A stretch of DNA of 35,056 bases from Planctomycetales bacterium 71-10 (lineage in GTDB: Bacteria; Planctomycetota; Planctomycetia; Isosphaerales; Isosphaeraceae), in NCBI GenBank assembly GCA_001898385.1, contig MKTT01000061.1:86856-121911 (forward strand). The letters are read 5' to 3'. Made by a program: the position numbers and the translations under genes. The notes below the pieces were generated by a model. The model had not been told where the DNA came from. It ran no database searches and was given only the letters and a program-made list of their open reading frames with translations. Below are positions 7,795 to 17,450 of the stretch, in pieces; positions within the stretch are counted from its first letter, which is position 1, and every line of letters starts with the position of its first letter.

Positions 7795-10700
7795 ATGATC
7801 CCACGCCTCGACTCCTTCGTCGCCAGGGCGGCCCTCGCAGCCCTGATCTCCGTGTGCGTCCCGGGGGCCCTCGCGCGGGCCGAGGACGGGTCGAACGACG
7901 CGAAACGCGAGGGGAAGCTCCCCTCGCCGGCCGACGCCTTGCGATCGTTGCGGGTCGCGCCCGGGTTCAAGGTCGACCTGTTCGCCGCCGAGCCGTTGCT
8001 GGCGAACCCGGTGGCGTTCCACGCCGACGAGAGGGGGCGGTTCTACGTCGTGGAGACGTTCCGCCACAGCGACGGCGTGACCGACACCCGCGGCCACATG
8101 AACTGGCTGGTCGACGACCTGGCCGCCCGCACGGTCGCCGACCGCGTGGCGATGTATCGGAAGTTTTTCACCCCCGAGGAGTTCGCGGCCTTCGGCGTGC
8201 AGACCGAGCGGATCCGCCTGGTCGAGGACCGCGACGGCGACGGCAAGGCCGACCACGCCGAGGTCTTCGCCGAGGGCTTCTCCTCGCCCGAGACCGGCAT
8301 CGCGGCCGGCGTCCTCGCCCGCAAGGGGGACGTCTACTTCACCAACATCCCGGACCTCTGGCTCCTCAAGGATGCGGACGGCGACGGCAAGGCCGACGGG
8401 CGCAAGTCGCTGCACACGGGCTACGGCGTCCACGTCGGCTTCCTCGGCCACGACCTCCACGGCCTGATCTTCGGGCCCGACGGCAAGCTGTACTTCTCGA
8501 TCGGCGACCGCGGCTTCAACGTCAAGACGCTCGACGGCCGGACGCTCGTCGCGCTCGACAGCGGCTCGGTCCTGCGCTGCGAGCCCGACGGGACGAACCT
8601 GGAGGTCGTCGCCACCGGCCTGCGCAACCCCCAGGAGCTGGCGTTCAACGACGCGGGCGACCTGTTCACCGTCGACAACAACTCCGACGGCGGCGACAGG
8701 GCCCGGCTCGTGCACGTCGTCGAAGGGGGCGACTCCGGCTGGCGGATCGGCTTCCAGTTCATCGAGGAGCCGAACAGCCGCGGCGTCTGGAACGCGGAGA
8801 AGATGTGGACCCCGGAGTGGGAGGGGAAGCCGGCCTATCTGATCCCGCCCCTGGCCAATTACTCCGACGGCCCCTCCGGGCTGGCGTGCTACCCGGGCGT
8901 CGGCCTGAACGACGGCGAGAAGGGCCGTTTCTACCTCAGCGACTTCCGCGGCGCCGCCGCCACCAGCGGCGTGCGATCGTTCCTGCCCCGGCCGAAGGGG
9001 GCCTCGTTCGAGCTGGCCGAGCCGAAGGAATTCCTCTGGGGCCTCCAGGCCACCGACTGCGACTTCGCACCCGACGGCGCGCTGTACGTCTCCGACTGGA
9101 TCAAGGGCTGGGGCAAGACCGACAAGGGCCGCATCTGGCGCGTCTCCGACCCGGCCGCCGCGAACGACCCGCGCGTCGCCGAGGTGAAGCGGCTGATCGC
9201 CGAGGGCTTCGACGCCCGCCCCGACGCCGAGCTGGCCGGGCTGCTCGGCCACGCCGACCGCCGGATCCGCCAGGAGGCCCAGTTCGCCCTGGCCGGTCGG
9301 GCGAAGGGGCCCGAGGGGGCCGAGGCCCTGGCCGCGCTGGGCCGCGTCGCGACGACGCCCGCCGAGGGCTACGGCCGCCTCCACGCCGCCTGGGGCCTCG
9401 GCCAAATCCTCCGCACGGGGGACGACGCCCGCCGCGCCCAGGCCGCGCCGACGCTCCTGGCGCTGCTGAAGGACGGCGACCCCGAGGTCCGGGCGCAAGC
9501 CGCCCGGGCCCTGGCCGAATCCCCCGCGACGCCGCCGGCCGCGATCCTGCCCCTCGTCGGCGAGGATTCGCCCCGCGTGCGGCTCTACGCGATGGTCGCG
9601 CTGGCGCGGCTCGCCCCGTCCGCCGAGGTCGTCGCCACGATCCTCGACCGGATCCGCGACGGCGACGGCGTCGACCCGTTCTTGCGCAGCGCCGCCGTCT
9701 CGGCGCTGGCGCGCGGGGCGGGTGATGCGGACGCGAAGGCGACGCTCGTCGAGCATGCTGCGGACCCCTCGGCCGACGTCCGCATGGCCGTCCTGCTGAC
9801 CTTGCGCAAGCTCGACGACCCGACCGTCGCCCGCTTCCTCGACGACGTCGCCCCGGCGATCGTGCTGGAGGCGGCGCGGTGCATCGTGGAGAGGCCCGGC
9901 ATGGACGAGGCGCTGGCGAAGCTCGCCGCGCTGGCCGACCGCCGCAACCTGCCCGAGCCGCTCTGGCGCCGGATCCTGACCGCGTGCGAGGGCCCCGGCG
10001 CCTGGTCCGACCCGAAGGCGCTGGCGGCGGTGGCGACCCGTCGCGACGTCCCCGCCGCGATCCGCGTCGAGGCGGTGGAGATGCTGGCCCGCTGGGCCGA
10101 GCCCCCCGCGCTCCACCCGCTGACCGGGCTGCATCGCGGCGAGTCGAAGCGGCCCGCCGACCCGGCCGTCGCGGCGTTCGCCCCGGCGCTGCCGACCCTG
10201 GTGGCCGACCCGTCCGACAAGGTCCGCGAGGCCGCGGCGTCCGCCGCCGCGGCGCTGAAGCTGGCCGACGCCGGCCCCGCGCTCCGCGGCCTCGTCGCCG
10301 ACGCCTCCCGCCCGGCCGCGTCCCGCATCGAGGCCCTGCGCGCCCTCGACGCCCTCAAGGACGTCAGGCTCGCCGAGGTCGTCGACGCGGCGATGAAGGA
10401 CGACTCCGTCGCCGTCCGGGCCGAGGGCCTGAAGCTCCTGGCCCGCCTGGATCCCGCGAGGGCGATCGGGGCGGCGACGCGGGCGCTCGCGTCGGGGTCG
10501 ATCCCCGAGAAGCAGGCGGCCTTCGCCGCGGTCGGCTCGATCCCCGGCCCGGAGGCCGACGCGCTGCTCGCGTCCTGGCTGGAGCGGCTGAAGGCCGGCG
10601 AGGTCCCGCCCGAGGTCCGGCTCGACCTGGCCGAGGCCGCCGCCGGCCGCGACTCGGCCGAGGTCAAGGCCGCGCTCGCCCGCTACGAGGCGACGCGCGA

Positions 10701-11175
10701 CCCGAACGACCCGCTGGCCCCGTATCGCGACGCCCTCGCCGGCGGCGACGCCGAGCGCGGCCGCCGCATCTTCCGCGAGAAGGCCGAGGTCCAGTGCCTC
10801 CGCTGCCACAAGGTCGCCGGCGACGGCGGCGAGGTCGGCCCCGAGCTGGCCGGCGTCGGCCGCCGCAAGGATCGCGCCTACGTCCTCGAATCGATCGTCT
10901 TCCCCAACAAGCAGATCGCCGAGGGCTTCGAAACCCAGGTCCTCGCCCTGGCCGACGGCCGCGTCGTCGCCGGCATCGTCAAGGGCGAGGACGACAAGGA
11001 GGTCCGCCTGGTGACCCCCGAAGGCGCGCTGGTCGTCGTCCCCAAGGAGGACGTGGACGAGAAGACCCGCGGCAATTCCGCCATGCCCGAGGACCTCATC
11101 AAGGACCTGCGCAAGTCGGAGATCCGCGACCTCGTCGAGTTCCTCATGAGCACCGAGCCCGTGGCCGGTCGCTGA
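7795..11175 (+). CDS. Secreted PVC-type CxxCH heme protein with dehydrogenase-like propeller
   Basis: 1126 residues. A Sec signal peptide (about 1-29, ending ALARA) implies export. Residues about 40-460 resemble the 'putative membrane-bound dehydrogenase' beta-propeller of Pirellula/Verrucomicrobium proteins (TIGR02604-like), with DRDGDGKAD and DADGDGKAD loops that could bind Ca, and motifs GLRNPQELAFN and SDW. About 460-970 is Ala/Leu-rich with HEAT-like repeats. A C-terminal cytochrome-c-like domain (TIGR02603-like) has CLRCH at 1001-1005 for covalent heme c; the later SAMPEDLI supplies the likely distal Met. Such proteins are numerous in Planctomycetes and are thought to oxidise sugars or similar substrates in the periplasm; the substrate is unknown. 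A hairpin follows, then the phosphoesterase gene on the same strand. Confidence 0.92.
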   Translation: MIPRLDSFVARAALAALISVCVPGALARAEDGSNDAKREGKLPSPADALRSLRVAPGFKVDLFAAEPLLANPVAFHADERGRFYVVETFRHSDGVTDTRGHMNWLVDDLAARTVADRVAMYRKFFTPEEFAAFGVQTERIRLVEDRDGDGKADHAEVFAEGFSSPETGIAAGVLARKGDVYFTNIPDLWLLKDADGDGKADGRKSLHTGYGVHVGFLGHDLHGLIFGPDGKLYFSIGDRGFNVKTLDGRTLVALDSGSVLRCEPDGTNLEVVATGLRNPQELAFNDAGDLFTVDNNSDGGDRARLVHVVEGGDSGWRIGFQFIEEPNSRGVWNAEKMWTPEWEGKPAYLIPPLANYSDGPSGLACYPGVGLNDGEKGRFYLSDFRGAAATSGVRSFLPRPKGASFELAEPKEFLWGLQATDCDFAPDGALYVSDWIKGWGKTDKGRIWRVSDPAAANDPRVAEVKRLIAEGFDARPDAELAGLLGHADRRIRQEAQFALAGRAKGPEGAEALAALGRVATTPAEGYGRLHAAWGLGQILRTGDDARRAQAAPTLLALLKDGDPEVRAQAARALAESPATPPAAILPLVGEDSPRVRLYAMVALARLAPSAEVVATILDRIRDGDGVDPFLRSAAVSALARGAGDADAKATLVEHAADPSADVRMAVLLTLRKLDDPTVARFLDDVAPAIVLEAARCIVERPGMDEALAKLAALADRRNLPEPLWRRILTACEGPGAWSDPKALAAVATRRDVPAAIRVEAVEMLARWAEPPALHPLTGLHRGESKRPADPAVAAFAPALPTLVADPSDKVREAAASAAAALKLADAGPALRGLVADASRPAASRIEALRALDALKDVRLAEVVDAAMKDDSVAVRAEGLKLLARLDPARAIGAATRALASGSIPEKQAAFAAVGSIPGPEADALLASWLERLKAGEVPPEVRLDLAEAAAGRDSAEVKAALARYEATRDPNDPLAPYRDALAGGDAERGRRIFREKAEVQCLRCHKVAGDGGEVGPELAGVGRRKDRAYVLESIVFPNKQIAEGFETQVLALADGRVVAGIVKGEDDKEVRLVTPEGALVVVPKEDVDEKTRGNSAMPEDLIKDLRKSEIRDLVEFLMSTEPVAGR

Positions 11176-11181
11176 GCCTCG

Positions 11182-11212
11182 CCCCGGCCGGCCGGACTCG
11201 GGCCGGCCGGGG
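11182..11212 (+). terminator. GC hairpin between heme protein and phosphoesterase genes
   Basis: Perfect 11-bp stem (11182-11192 with 11202-11212, CCCCGGCCGGC and its complement), 9-nt loop, starting 7 nt after the stop codon. No T-run follows, so it may be a partial terminator or an mRNA-stabilising structure rather than a full stop. Confidence 0.5.
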
Positions 11213-11291
11213 TTCACCATGTTCCAGGGCGCTTCACGGCCGGATACACTCGGGGCTGCCTCGTCGCGAAGACGCGTCCCCGGAGGAAGCC

Positions 11292-13970
11292 ATGAAGCGT
11301 GCCTGGTGTCTGACGTGCTGGATGGCCCTGGCGTCCGCGGCCCTCGGCCAGGAGCCCGCGATCGAGACGACCTCGGACCTCGTCGGCCGTTGGCGCGAGG
11401 ACGTCATCGCGACGCCCGTCAATCAGGTCCTCACCCCCTACGGCCGCCAGGTGGAGCTGGCCGGGCTCCGCCCCCAGGCGCTCGCGCTGTCGCCCGACGG
11501 CAAGCGCCTCCTCGTGTCGGGGAAGACGAGCGAGGTGCTGGTGATCGACGTCGACGAGGCGAAGGTCGTGCAGCGGGTCGCCCTGCCCGGCGAGGAGCAG
11601 CGCGAGCCGCCGACCGTGGTCTCGCCCAACATCCTCCACCCGGACAAGAAAGGGCAGGTCAGCTTCACCGGGCTGATCTTCTCCCACGACGGCCGGCGCG
11701 TGTACCTGAGCAACGTCGACGGGTCCATCAAGGTCTTCACGGCCGGCGACGACGGCTCGCTCCTCCCCTCGCACGTCTTCCGCCTGCCCGACGCCAACGC
11801 CCCGCGCCGCAAGGCCGAGATCCCCAGCGGCCTGGCGCTGTCCGAGGACGACTCCCGCCTCTACGTCTGCGGCAACCTCTCCAACAAGCTCCTGGAGCTG
11901 AACACCGCCGACGGCGCCGTGCTCCGCTCGTGGGACGTGGGCGTCGCCCCGTACGACGTCGCGCTGGCGGACGGCAGGGCGTTCGTGAGCAACTGGGGCG
12001 GCCGACGCCCCGGGCCGGGCGACCTGACCGGCCCCGCCGGCCGCGGGACCGAGGTCCGCGTCGACCCGGTGCGGCACATCGCCAGCGAAGGGTCCGTCAG
12101 CATCGTCGACCTGGCCGGGGGCCGCGTCGCGGCGGAATTGCCGACCGGCCTGCACGCCTCGGCGCTGGCGGCCTCGCCCGACCGCAAGTTCGTCGTGTGC
12201 GCCAACGCGGGGAGCGACACGGTGAGCCTGATCGACGTCGCCAAGGAGGCCGTCGTCGAGACGGTCTGGGTCAAGGGCAAGCCGTCGGACCTCTTCGGGG
12301 CTTCGCCCAACGCCCTGGCGTTCGACGCGACGGGCCGCCGGCTGTTCGTGGCGAACGGGACGCAGAACGCCGTGGCCGTCCTCAAGTTCGACCCCGAGGA
12401 CAGGGGGGACACGAAGCTCCTGGGCCTGATCCCCGCCGGCTGGTTCCCGGGGGCGATCGCCTACGACGCGGGCCGCAAGGCCCTCTGCACGGCCAACATC
12501 AAGGGCCTGCCGATCGCCCCGAAGACGCAGAAGGACGGCACGCAGGGGTTCAACTCGCACCACTACCACGGGTCGGTCTCGCTGATGCCGATCCCCTCGG
12601 AGGACGACCTGGCGAAGCTCTCCGAGCGGGCCGCCCGCAACATGCGCCGCGGGGCGATCGACCAGGCGTCGCTCCCGGCTCGCGAGGGCCGGCCGCCGCG
12701 GCCCGTCCCCGAGCGGATCGGCGAGCCCAGCCCGATCAAGCACGTCGTCTACATCATCAAGGAGAACCGGACCTACGACCAGGTCCTCGGCGCCCACGCG
12801 CGCGGTCGCGGCCGGGCCGACCTGTGCGTCTTCGGGCCCGACGTCGTGCCGAATCAGTACAAGATGGTCGACGAGTTCGTCCTCCTGGACAACACCTATT
12901 GCGCCGGCATCCTGAGCGCGGAGGGCCACCAGTGGAGCACCACGGCCTTCTCGACGGACTACATGGAGAAGAGCTACGCCGGCTTCCCCCGCAGCTACCC
13001 GGACGGCATGGGCGAGGACGACAAGGACGCCCTGGCGTACTCCCCCGCCGGCTTCCTGTGGGACAACGCCGTCGCCCACAAGAAGACCATCCGCAACTAC
13101 GGCGAGTTCATGGGCCCGAAGGTCCGCTGGCGCGACCCCGAGAAGAAGGGCTCGCCCGACTTCCTCGCCTGCTACCGCGCCTGGAAGGGCGAGTCCCAGG
13201 ACGTGATCTTCGAGAGCGAGCCGTCGGTCGAGTCGATCCGGCCCTTCTCGCCCGTCGGGTACGTCGGCTGGGAGATGGCGGTCCCCGACCAGTTCCGCGC
13301 CGACTTCATCATCCGCGATCTGAAGGAGTTCGAGGCGAAGGGCGAGTACCCGAACCTGGTCATCATCTGCCTGCCCAACGACCACACCAGCGGCACGAGC
13401 CCCGGCAGCCCCACGCCCGCGGCGTGCATGGCCGACAACGACCTGGCGTTCGGGCGGATCGTCGAGGCCCTCAGCCACTCCCGCTTCTGGCCCGAGATGG
13501 CCGTCTTCGCGATCGAGGACGACCCCCAGGCGGGCTGGGACCACGTCAGCGGCTATCGCACGACGGCCTATTGCATCAGCCCCTACGCCAGGCGCAACGC
13601 CGTGGTGAGCACGCAATACAACACCACCAGCGTCATCCGGACCATCGAGCAGATCCTCGGCCTGCCGCCGATGAACCAGTTCGACGCGAGTGCGACGCCG
13701 ATGTTCGACTGCTTCGCCGACGAGCCGGACCTCGCGCCGTTCGCGGCGGTCGCCAACCGCGTCCCGCTCGACCAGATGAACCCCGACCCGAAGGCGATGC
13801 TCGACGAGGCGCTCAAGGAAGACGCCCTGGCCTCCGCGCAGCTCAACTTCCGCGAGGTCGACAAGGCCCCGGAGGACGTCCTCAACCGGATCCTCTGGCG
13901 GGCGATGAAGGGGTCGGCGATCCCGTACCCGGAATGGGCCGCCGGCGTCGACGAAGACGACGACGATTGA
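11292..13970 (+). CDS. Secreted YncE-like propeller / phosphoesterase fusion
   Basis: 892 residues. ATG 11292 has GGAGGAAG upstream and opens a signal peptide (MKRAWCLTCWMALASAALGQ). Residues about 50-450 are a YncE/NHL-like beta-propeller with repeated LALSPDGKRLLV, LFVANGTQNAVAVL-type strands. From about 483 a phosphoesterase domain of the alkaline phosphatase superfamily (PF04185-like) begins: KHVVYIIKENRTYDQ (metal ligand region E491/N492), LPNDHTSG (about 694-701) and EDDPQAGWDHVSG (E742, D750, H751). NCBI-style annotation is 'bifunctional YncE family protein/alkaline phosphatase family protein'. Substrate unknown; likely periplasmic phosphate-ester hydrolysis. It ends 19 bp before the MoxR gene, so it could be cotranscribed with that cassette, though the products act in different compartments. 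Confidence 0.9.
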   Translation: MKRAWCLTCWMALASAALGQEPAIETTSDLVGRWREDVIATPVNQVLTPYGRQVELAGLRPQALALSPDGKRLLVSGKTSEVLVIDVDEAKVVQRVALPGEEQREPPTVVSPNILHPDKKGQVSFTGLIFSHDGRRVYLSNVDGSIKVFTAGDDGSLLPSHVFRLPDANAPRRKAEIPSGLALSEDDSRLYVCGNLSNKLLELNTADGAVLRSWDVGVAPYDVALADGRAFVSNWGGRRPGPGDLTGPAGRGTEVRVDPVRHIASEGSVSIVDLAGGRVAAELPTGLHASALAASPDRKFVVCANAGSDTVSLIDVAKEAVVETVWVKGKPSDLFGASPNALAFDATGRRLFVANGTQNAVAVLKFDPEDRGDTKLLGLIPAGWFPGAIAYDAGRKALCTANIKGLPIAPKTQKDGTQGFNSHHYHGSVSLMPIPSEDDLAKLSERAARNMRRGAIDQASLPAREGRPPRPVPERIGEPSPIKHVVYIIKENRTYDQVLGAHARGRGRADLCVFGPDVVPNQYKMVDEFVLLDNTYCAGILSAEGHQWSTTAFSTDYMEKSYAGFPRSYPDGMGEDDKDALAYSPAGFLWDNAVAHKKTIRNYGEFMGPKVRWRDPEKKGSPDFLACYRAWKGESQDVIFESEPSVESIRPFSPVGYVGWEMAVPDQFRADFIIRDLKEFEAKGEYPNLVIICLPNDHTSGTSPGSPTPAACMADNDLAFGRIVEALSHSRFWPEMAVFAIEDDPQAGWDHVSGYRTTAYCISPYARRNAVVSTQYNTTSVIRTIEQILGLPPMNQFDASATPMFDCFADEPDLAPFAAVANRVPLDQMNPDPKAMLDEALKEDALASAQLNFREVDKAPEDVLNRILWRAMKGSAIPYPEWAAGVDEDDDD

Positions 13971-13989
13971 ACGAGGGGGAGGCGCGAGC

Positions 13990-15129
13990 ATGGCGAAGAA
14001 ACCGCGGGCCGCGGCGGCCGATGCCCCGCCGCCCCCGCCGACGGGCGACGTCCTGCGGCCCCCGGCCGAGGCCCAGTACGTCGACGAACTGGCGACGCTG
14101 GCGGCGGCCGACTCCGGCCCGAAGCCCCCCGGCTGGCGGCTCTCGCCCCGGGCCGTGCGCGACTTCATCTGCGGCTCGCGCGAGGCGGGCGTGCGCCGCA
14201 AGTATTTCGGCGACGACGTGATGGTCGAGCGCGCGATCGTCAGCCTCAGCAGCAACCGCGGCCTGATGCTCGTGGGCGAGCCGGGGACGGCGAAGTCGAT
14301 GCTCTCGGAGCTGCTGGCCGCGGCGATCTCCGGAACGTCGGCCCACACCATCCAGGGGACGGCGGGGACCACCGAGGATCACATCAAGTATTCCTGGAAC
14401 TACGCCCTGCTGCTCGCCGAGGGCCCGACCCCCCGCGCCCTGGTGGCGTCGCCGCTGTACGTCGCGATGCGCGACGGGCTCGTCGTGCGGTTCGAGGAGA
14501 TCACCCGCTGCCCGCCGGAGATCCAGGACACGCTGGTCAGCATCCTCTCCGAGAAGGTCATGGTCGTCCCCGAGCTGGACGGGCCCGACCGCATCCGGAA
14601 CGCCCGGCCCGGCTTCAACGTCATCGCCACGGCGAACACCCGCGACCGCGGCGTCCACGAGATGTCCAGCGCCCTGAAGCGGCGGTTCAACTTCGAGACC
14701 GTCCACGCGATCCGCGAGCTGCGCCAGGAGGTCGACCTCGTCGCCCGCGAGTGCGACCGCCTGCTGCGCGAGGCGTCCGCGCCGGCGAAGGTCGACCGCG
14801 ACGTCGTCGAGCTCCTCGTCACCGTCTTCCACGACCTGCGCGAGGGCGTCACCCGCGAGGGCGTGCAGATCGACCGGCCCAGCACCGTCATGTCCACGGC
14901 CGAGGCCGTGTCGGTCGGCATGGCGGCCGGGCTGGACGCCTACTACTACGGCGAGGGGGATTTGCGCCCCGGCCACGTCGCCCGCCACCTGGGCGGGGCC
15001 GTGCTCAAGGACAACCCCGACGACCTGAAGAAGCTCCGCCACTACTTCGACGTGGTCGTCAAGCAGCGCAGCCAGAAGGAGGGGGGCCTGTGGACCGAGC
15101 TGCTGGAGGCCCGCAAGGGCCTCCCCTGA
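13990..15129 (+). CDS. MoxR-family AAA+ ATPase
   Basis: 379 residues, cytoplasmic. Walker A is GEPGTAKS (96-103), the Walker B-like acidic pair lies in VVRFEEITR (E169/E170), sensor 1 in NVIATANTRDRG, and an arginine-finger region is SSALKRRFNF. The length and lid domain fit the YehL-type subgroup of MoxR ATPases. MoxR proteins generally work with a VWA protein as a chaperone-like or remodelling pair (RavA-ViaA is the studied example), and a VWA gene lies two genes downstream. Start ATG 13990 with GGGGAGG 8 nt upstream. It opens an overlapping operon with the DUF5682, VWA and SWIM genes. The N-terminal 25 residues are Ala/Pro-rich and variable. Confidence 0.93.
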   Translation: MAKKPRAAAADAPPPPPTGDVLRPPAEAQYVDELATLAAADSGPKPPGWRLSPRAVRDFICGSREAGVRRKYFGDDVMVERAIVSLSSNRGLMLVGEPGTAKSMLSELLAAAISGTSAHTIQGTAGTTEDHIKYSWNYALLLAEGPTPRALVASPLYVAMRDGLVVRFEEITRCPPEIQDTLVSILSEKVMVVPELDGPDRIRNARPGFNVIATANTRDRGVHEMSSALKRRFNFETVHAIRELRQEVDLVARECDRLLREASAPAKVDRDVVELLVTVFHDLREGVTREGVQIDRPSTVMSTAEAVSVGMAAGLDAYYYGEGDLRPGHVARHLGGAVLKDNPDDLKKLRHYFDVVVKQRSQKEGGLWTELLEARKGLP

Positions 15130-17450
15130 TCCCCGACTTCGACCCGTCGGCCCGCGTCGTCTACGTCCCCGTCCGGCACCACAGCCCGGCCTGCGCCCGC
15201 CAGGTCGAGCGGCTGGTCCGCGACGTCCGGCCCGACGCCGTGCTGATCGAGGGCCCGCGCGACGCCACGCCGCTGATCCCGCTGCTGACGCACCCGAAGA
15301 CGCGGACGCCCGTTGCGATCTACACGACCTTCGTCCGGCGCGCCGACGGCGACGTCCTCCGCCACGGGGCCTATTACCCGCTCTGCGACTACTCGCCCGA
15401 GCTGGCGGCGATCCGCGCCGCGGCCGAGGTCGGCGCGCGGGCCCGGTTCATCGACCTGACCTACCCCGAAATGATCCTCGCCGGCCGCGACGACGGCGAC
15501 GCCCGCGCCCAGAGCCTGCAAGACGAGCGCCGCTTCTCCCACAGCGCCCTCCTGTGGGAGACCTGCCGCCGCGTCGGCGCCCGCGACCCGGACGACCTGT
15601 GGGACCACCTGTACGAGGTCGACGGCGACCTCCGCGAGCCGTCGAGGTTCTTCCGCGACGTCCTCGCCTACTGCGCCCTGGCCCGCCGCGACTGCGGGCC
15701 GGACGCGCTCGCCGCCGACGGGACGCTCGCCCGCGAGGCCGCCATGGCCGCGGCCGTCGCGGAGGAGGCCGGCCGGGTCGTGGTCGTCACGGGCGGGTTC
15801 CACACCGTCGCCCTGGCCGAGACGCTTCCCGCCATGCCCGCGGCGGTGTCGGCGGACCCGGCCGACGCCCTCGTGGTCCTGGTGCGGTACGGGTTCGAAC
15901 AGCTCGACCGCCTCAACGGCTACGCCAGCGGGATGCCGGCCCCGGGCTTCTACCAGCGCTCGTGGGACGGCCAGGATCCGGCCGCGATGGTCGTCGAGAC
16001 GGCCCGCGAGTGCCGCAAGCGGCGGATCGGGACGTCGGTCGCCGACGAGATCGCCGCGCTGGAGCACGCCCGGCGGCTGGCCGCGATGCGAGGGCATGCG
16101 CGGCCGTCGCGCGAGGACATGCTCGACGGGATCCGGTCGGTCTTCATCAAGGGCTCGGACGACGTCGAGGGCGTGGCCGTCCTGGCGATCGCCCGGAAGC
16201 TGATGGCCGGCGACCGCATCGGCGACGTGCCCCCCGAGGCCGGCGTCGCCCCCATCGTCCGCGACTTCCGCGACACGGCCGCCCGCCTCAAGATGGACCT
16301 CGGCCGCATCGACGCCCGCGAGGTCGCGCTCGACATCTATCGCAAGGCGCGGGCCCGCGAGACCAGCCGCTTCTTCCACCGGCTGCGGTTCCTGGACGTC
16401 CCGTTCGCCGAGTTCGTCGCCGGGCCCGACTACGTCACCGGCGAGCACCTGGAGCGCGTCCAGGAGGTGTGGAAACACCGCTGGTCGCCGCAGGTGGAAT
16501 CGTCGCTGATCGATCGCGCCCCGTACGGCTCGACGCTCGACGAGGCGGCGGCGAACGTGCTGCTGGAGCGGTTCGCCGAGGCGGAGAGCCAGGGGCAGGG
16601 GAGGCGCTCCGACCTCGCCGCCCGGCTGGTCGTCGAGGCGTGCCGGATGGGCCTGCATCGGCACTCCCAAAGCCTGATCGAGCGCACGGGGCGTCTGGTC
16701 GCGGAGGACGCGTCGTTCCCCTCGCTGGTCGGGGCCGCCGAACAACTGCTGGTGCTGCACGTCTCGCGCGAGCCGCTGGAGGCCCACCACCTGAGCGGCC
16801 CGGAAGACCTGGCGTCGGTCGGCTACGACCGGGCCTGCTACCTGATCCCGACGCTCGCCGGGACCGCGGAGTCCGAGGAGATGGGCGTCCTGGATTCGCT
16901 CCTGTCCCTGCAACAGGTGGCCCTCACGCTGGGCGACCGCGCCGACCGTCGCGAGCTGCGATGGGCCCGCCTCCGCGACCTGGCGGAGGTCCCGGACGCC
17001 TCGGCCGCCCTGCGCGGCGGGGCCCTGGGCCTGCTGTTCGCCGACGGCCGGATCGACCCGTCGGACCTGGCCGAGCGGTTCCGCGGGCACCTCGTCAGCA
17101 CGCGTCCGCAGGGAGAGGGGGCGGCGTTCCTCCGCGGCCTGCTCCGCACCGCGAGGAGCGCCCTGTGGGCCGTGCCGGAGCTGCTGGCCGCGCTCCACGA
17201 ACAGCTCGGGGCGTGGGACGAGGACGCCTTCATCCGCATCCTCCCCGACCTGCGGCTGGCGTTCGCGGACCTGACCCCGCGCGAGTGCGACCGCGTGGCC
17301 GAGGCGGCGGCCGGGCTCGCCGGCGCGGCGGCCACGAGCCTCGTCGCGCTCGACGGCTTCGAGGAATCCGACCTGCTGCGGGGCCTGGAGATCGAGCGCC
17401 ACGTCCGCGAGGTCATGGCGCGCGACGCCCTGGAGGACTACGGTGGCTGA
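15090..17450 (+). CDS. DUF5682 family protein (YehM-like)
   Basis: About 786 residues if started at GTG 15090, which has AGGAGG about 8 nt upstream and overlaps the MoxR gene by 40 bp; no in-frame ATG lies closer to the conserved N-terminus. The N-terminal domain begins VVYVPVRHHSP (H30/H31), then VLIEGP (E54), and later VVVTGGFHT (H238). These three motifs recall the GxxH / xxE / GxGH pattern of the TraB/ChaN/EreA-type fold, so a metal-dependent hydrolase is possible; this is inference. The long C-terminal part (about 380-780) is helical without recognised motifs. The gene sits between MoxR and VWA genes exactly as in other MoxR-DUF5682-VWA-SWIM sets, which supports the family call. Confidence 0.85.
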   Translation: MDRAAGGPQGPPLIPDFDPSARVVYVPVRHHSPACARQVERLVRDVRPDAVLIEGPRDATPLIPLLTHPKTRTPVAIYTTFVRRADGDVLRHGAYYPLCDYSPELAAIRAAAEVGARARFIDLTYPEMILAGRDDGDARAQSLQDERRFSHSALLWETCRRVGARDPDDLWDHLYEVDGDLREPSRFFRDVLAYCALARRDCGPDALAADGTLAREAAMAAAVAEEAGRVVVVTGGFHTVALAETLPAMPAAVSADPADALVVLVRYGFEQLDRLNGYASGMPAPGFYQRSWDGQDPAAMVVETARECRKRRIGTSVADEIAALEHARRLAAMRGHARPSREDMLDGIRSVFIKGSDDVEGVAVLAIARKLMAGDRIGDVPPEAGVAPIVRDFRDTAARLKMDLGRIDAREVALDIYRKARARETSRFFHRLRFLDVPFAEFVAGPDYVTGEHLERVQEVWKHRWSPQVESSLIDRAPYGSTLDEAAANVLLERFAEAESQGQGRRSDLAARLVVEACRMGLHRHSQSLIERTGRLVAEDASFPSLVGAAEQLLVLHVSREPLEAHHLSGPEDLASVGYDRACYLIPTLAGTAESEEMGVLDSLLSLQQVALTLGDRADRRELRWARLRDLAEVPDASAALRGGALGLLFADGRIDPSDLAERFRGHLVSTRPQGEGAAFLRGLLRTARSALWAVPELLAALHEQLGAWDEDAFIRILPDLRLAFADLTPRECDRVAEAAAGLAGAAATSLVALDGFEESDLLRGLEIERHVREVMARDALEDYGG

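Noticed and set aside
7789..11220. Open frame of more than 1100 codons antisense to the heme protein gene
   Set aside because: It lies on the codon-position mirror of a strongly GC3-biased gene, lacks recognisable domains and is rich in low-complexity Gly/Arg/Val. The plus-strand gene has a signal peptide, CxxCH and family motifs. Similar antisense frames at 11214-14372, 15042-17402 and 20651-23281 are rejected for the same reason.
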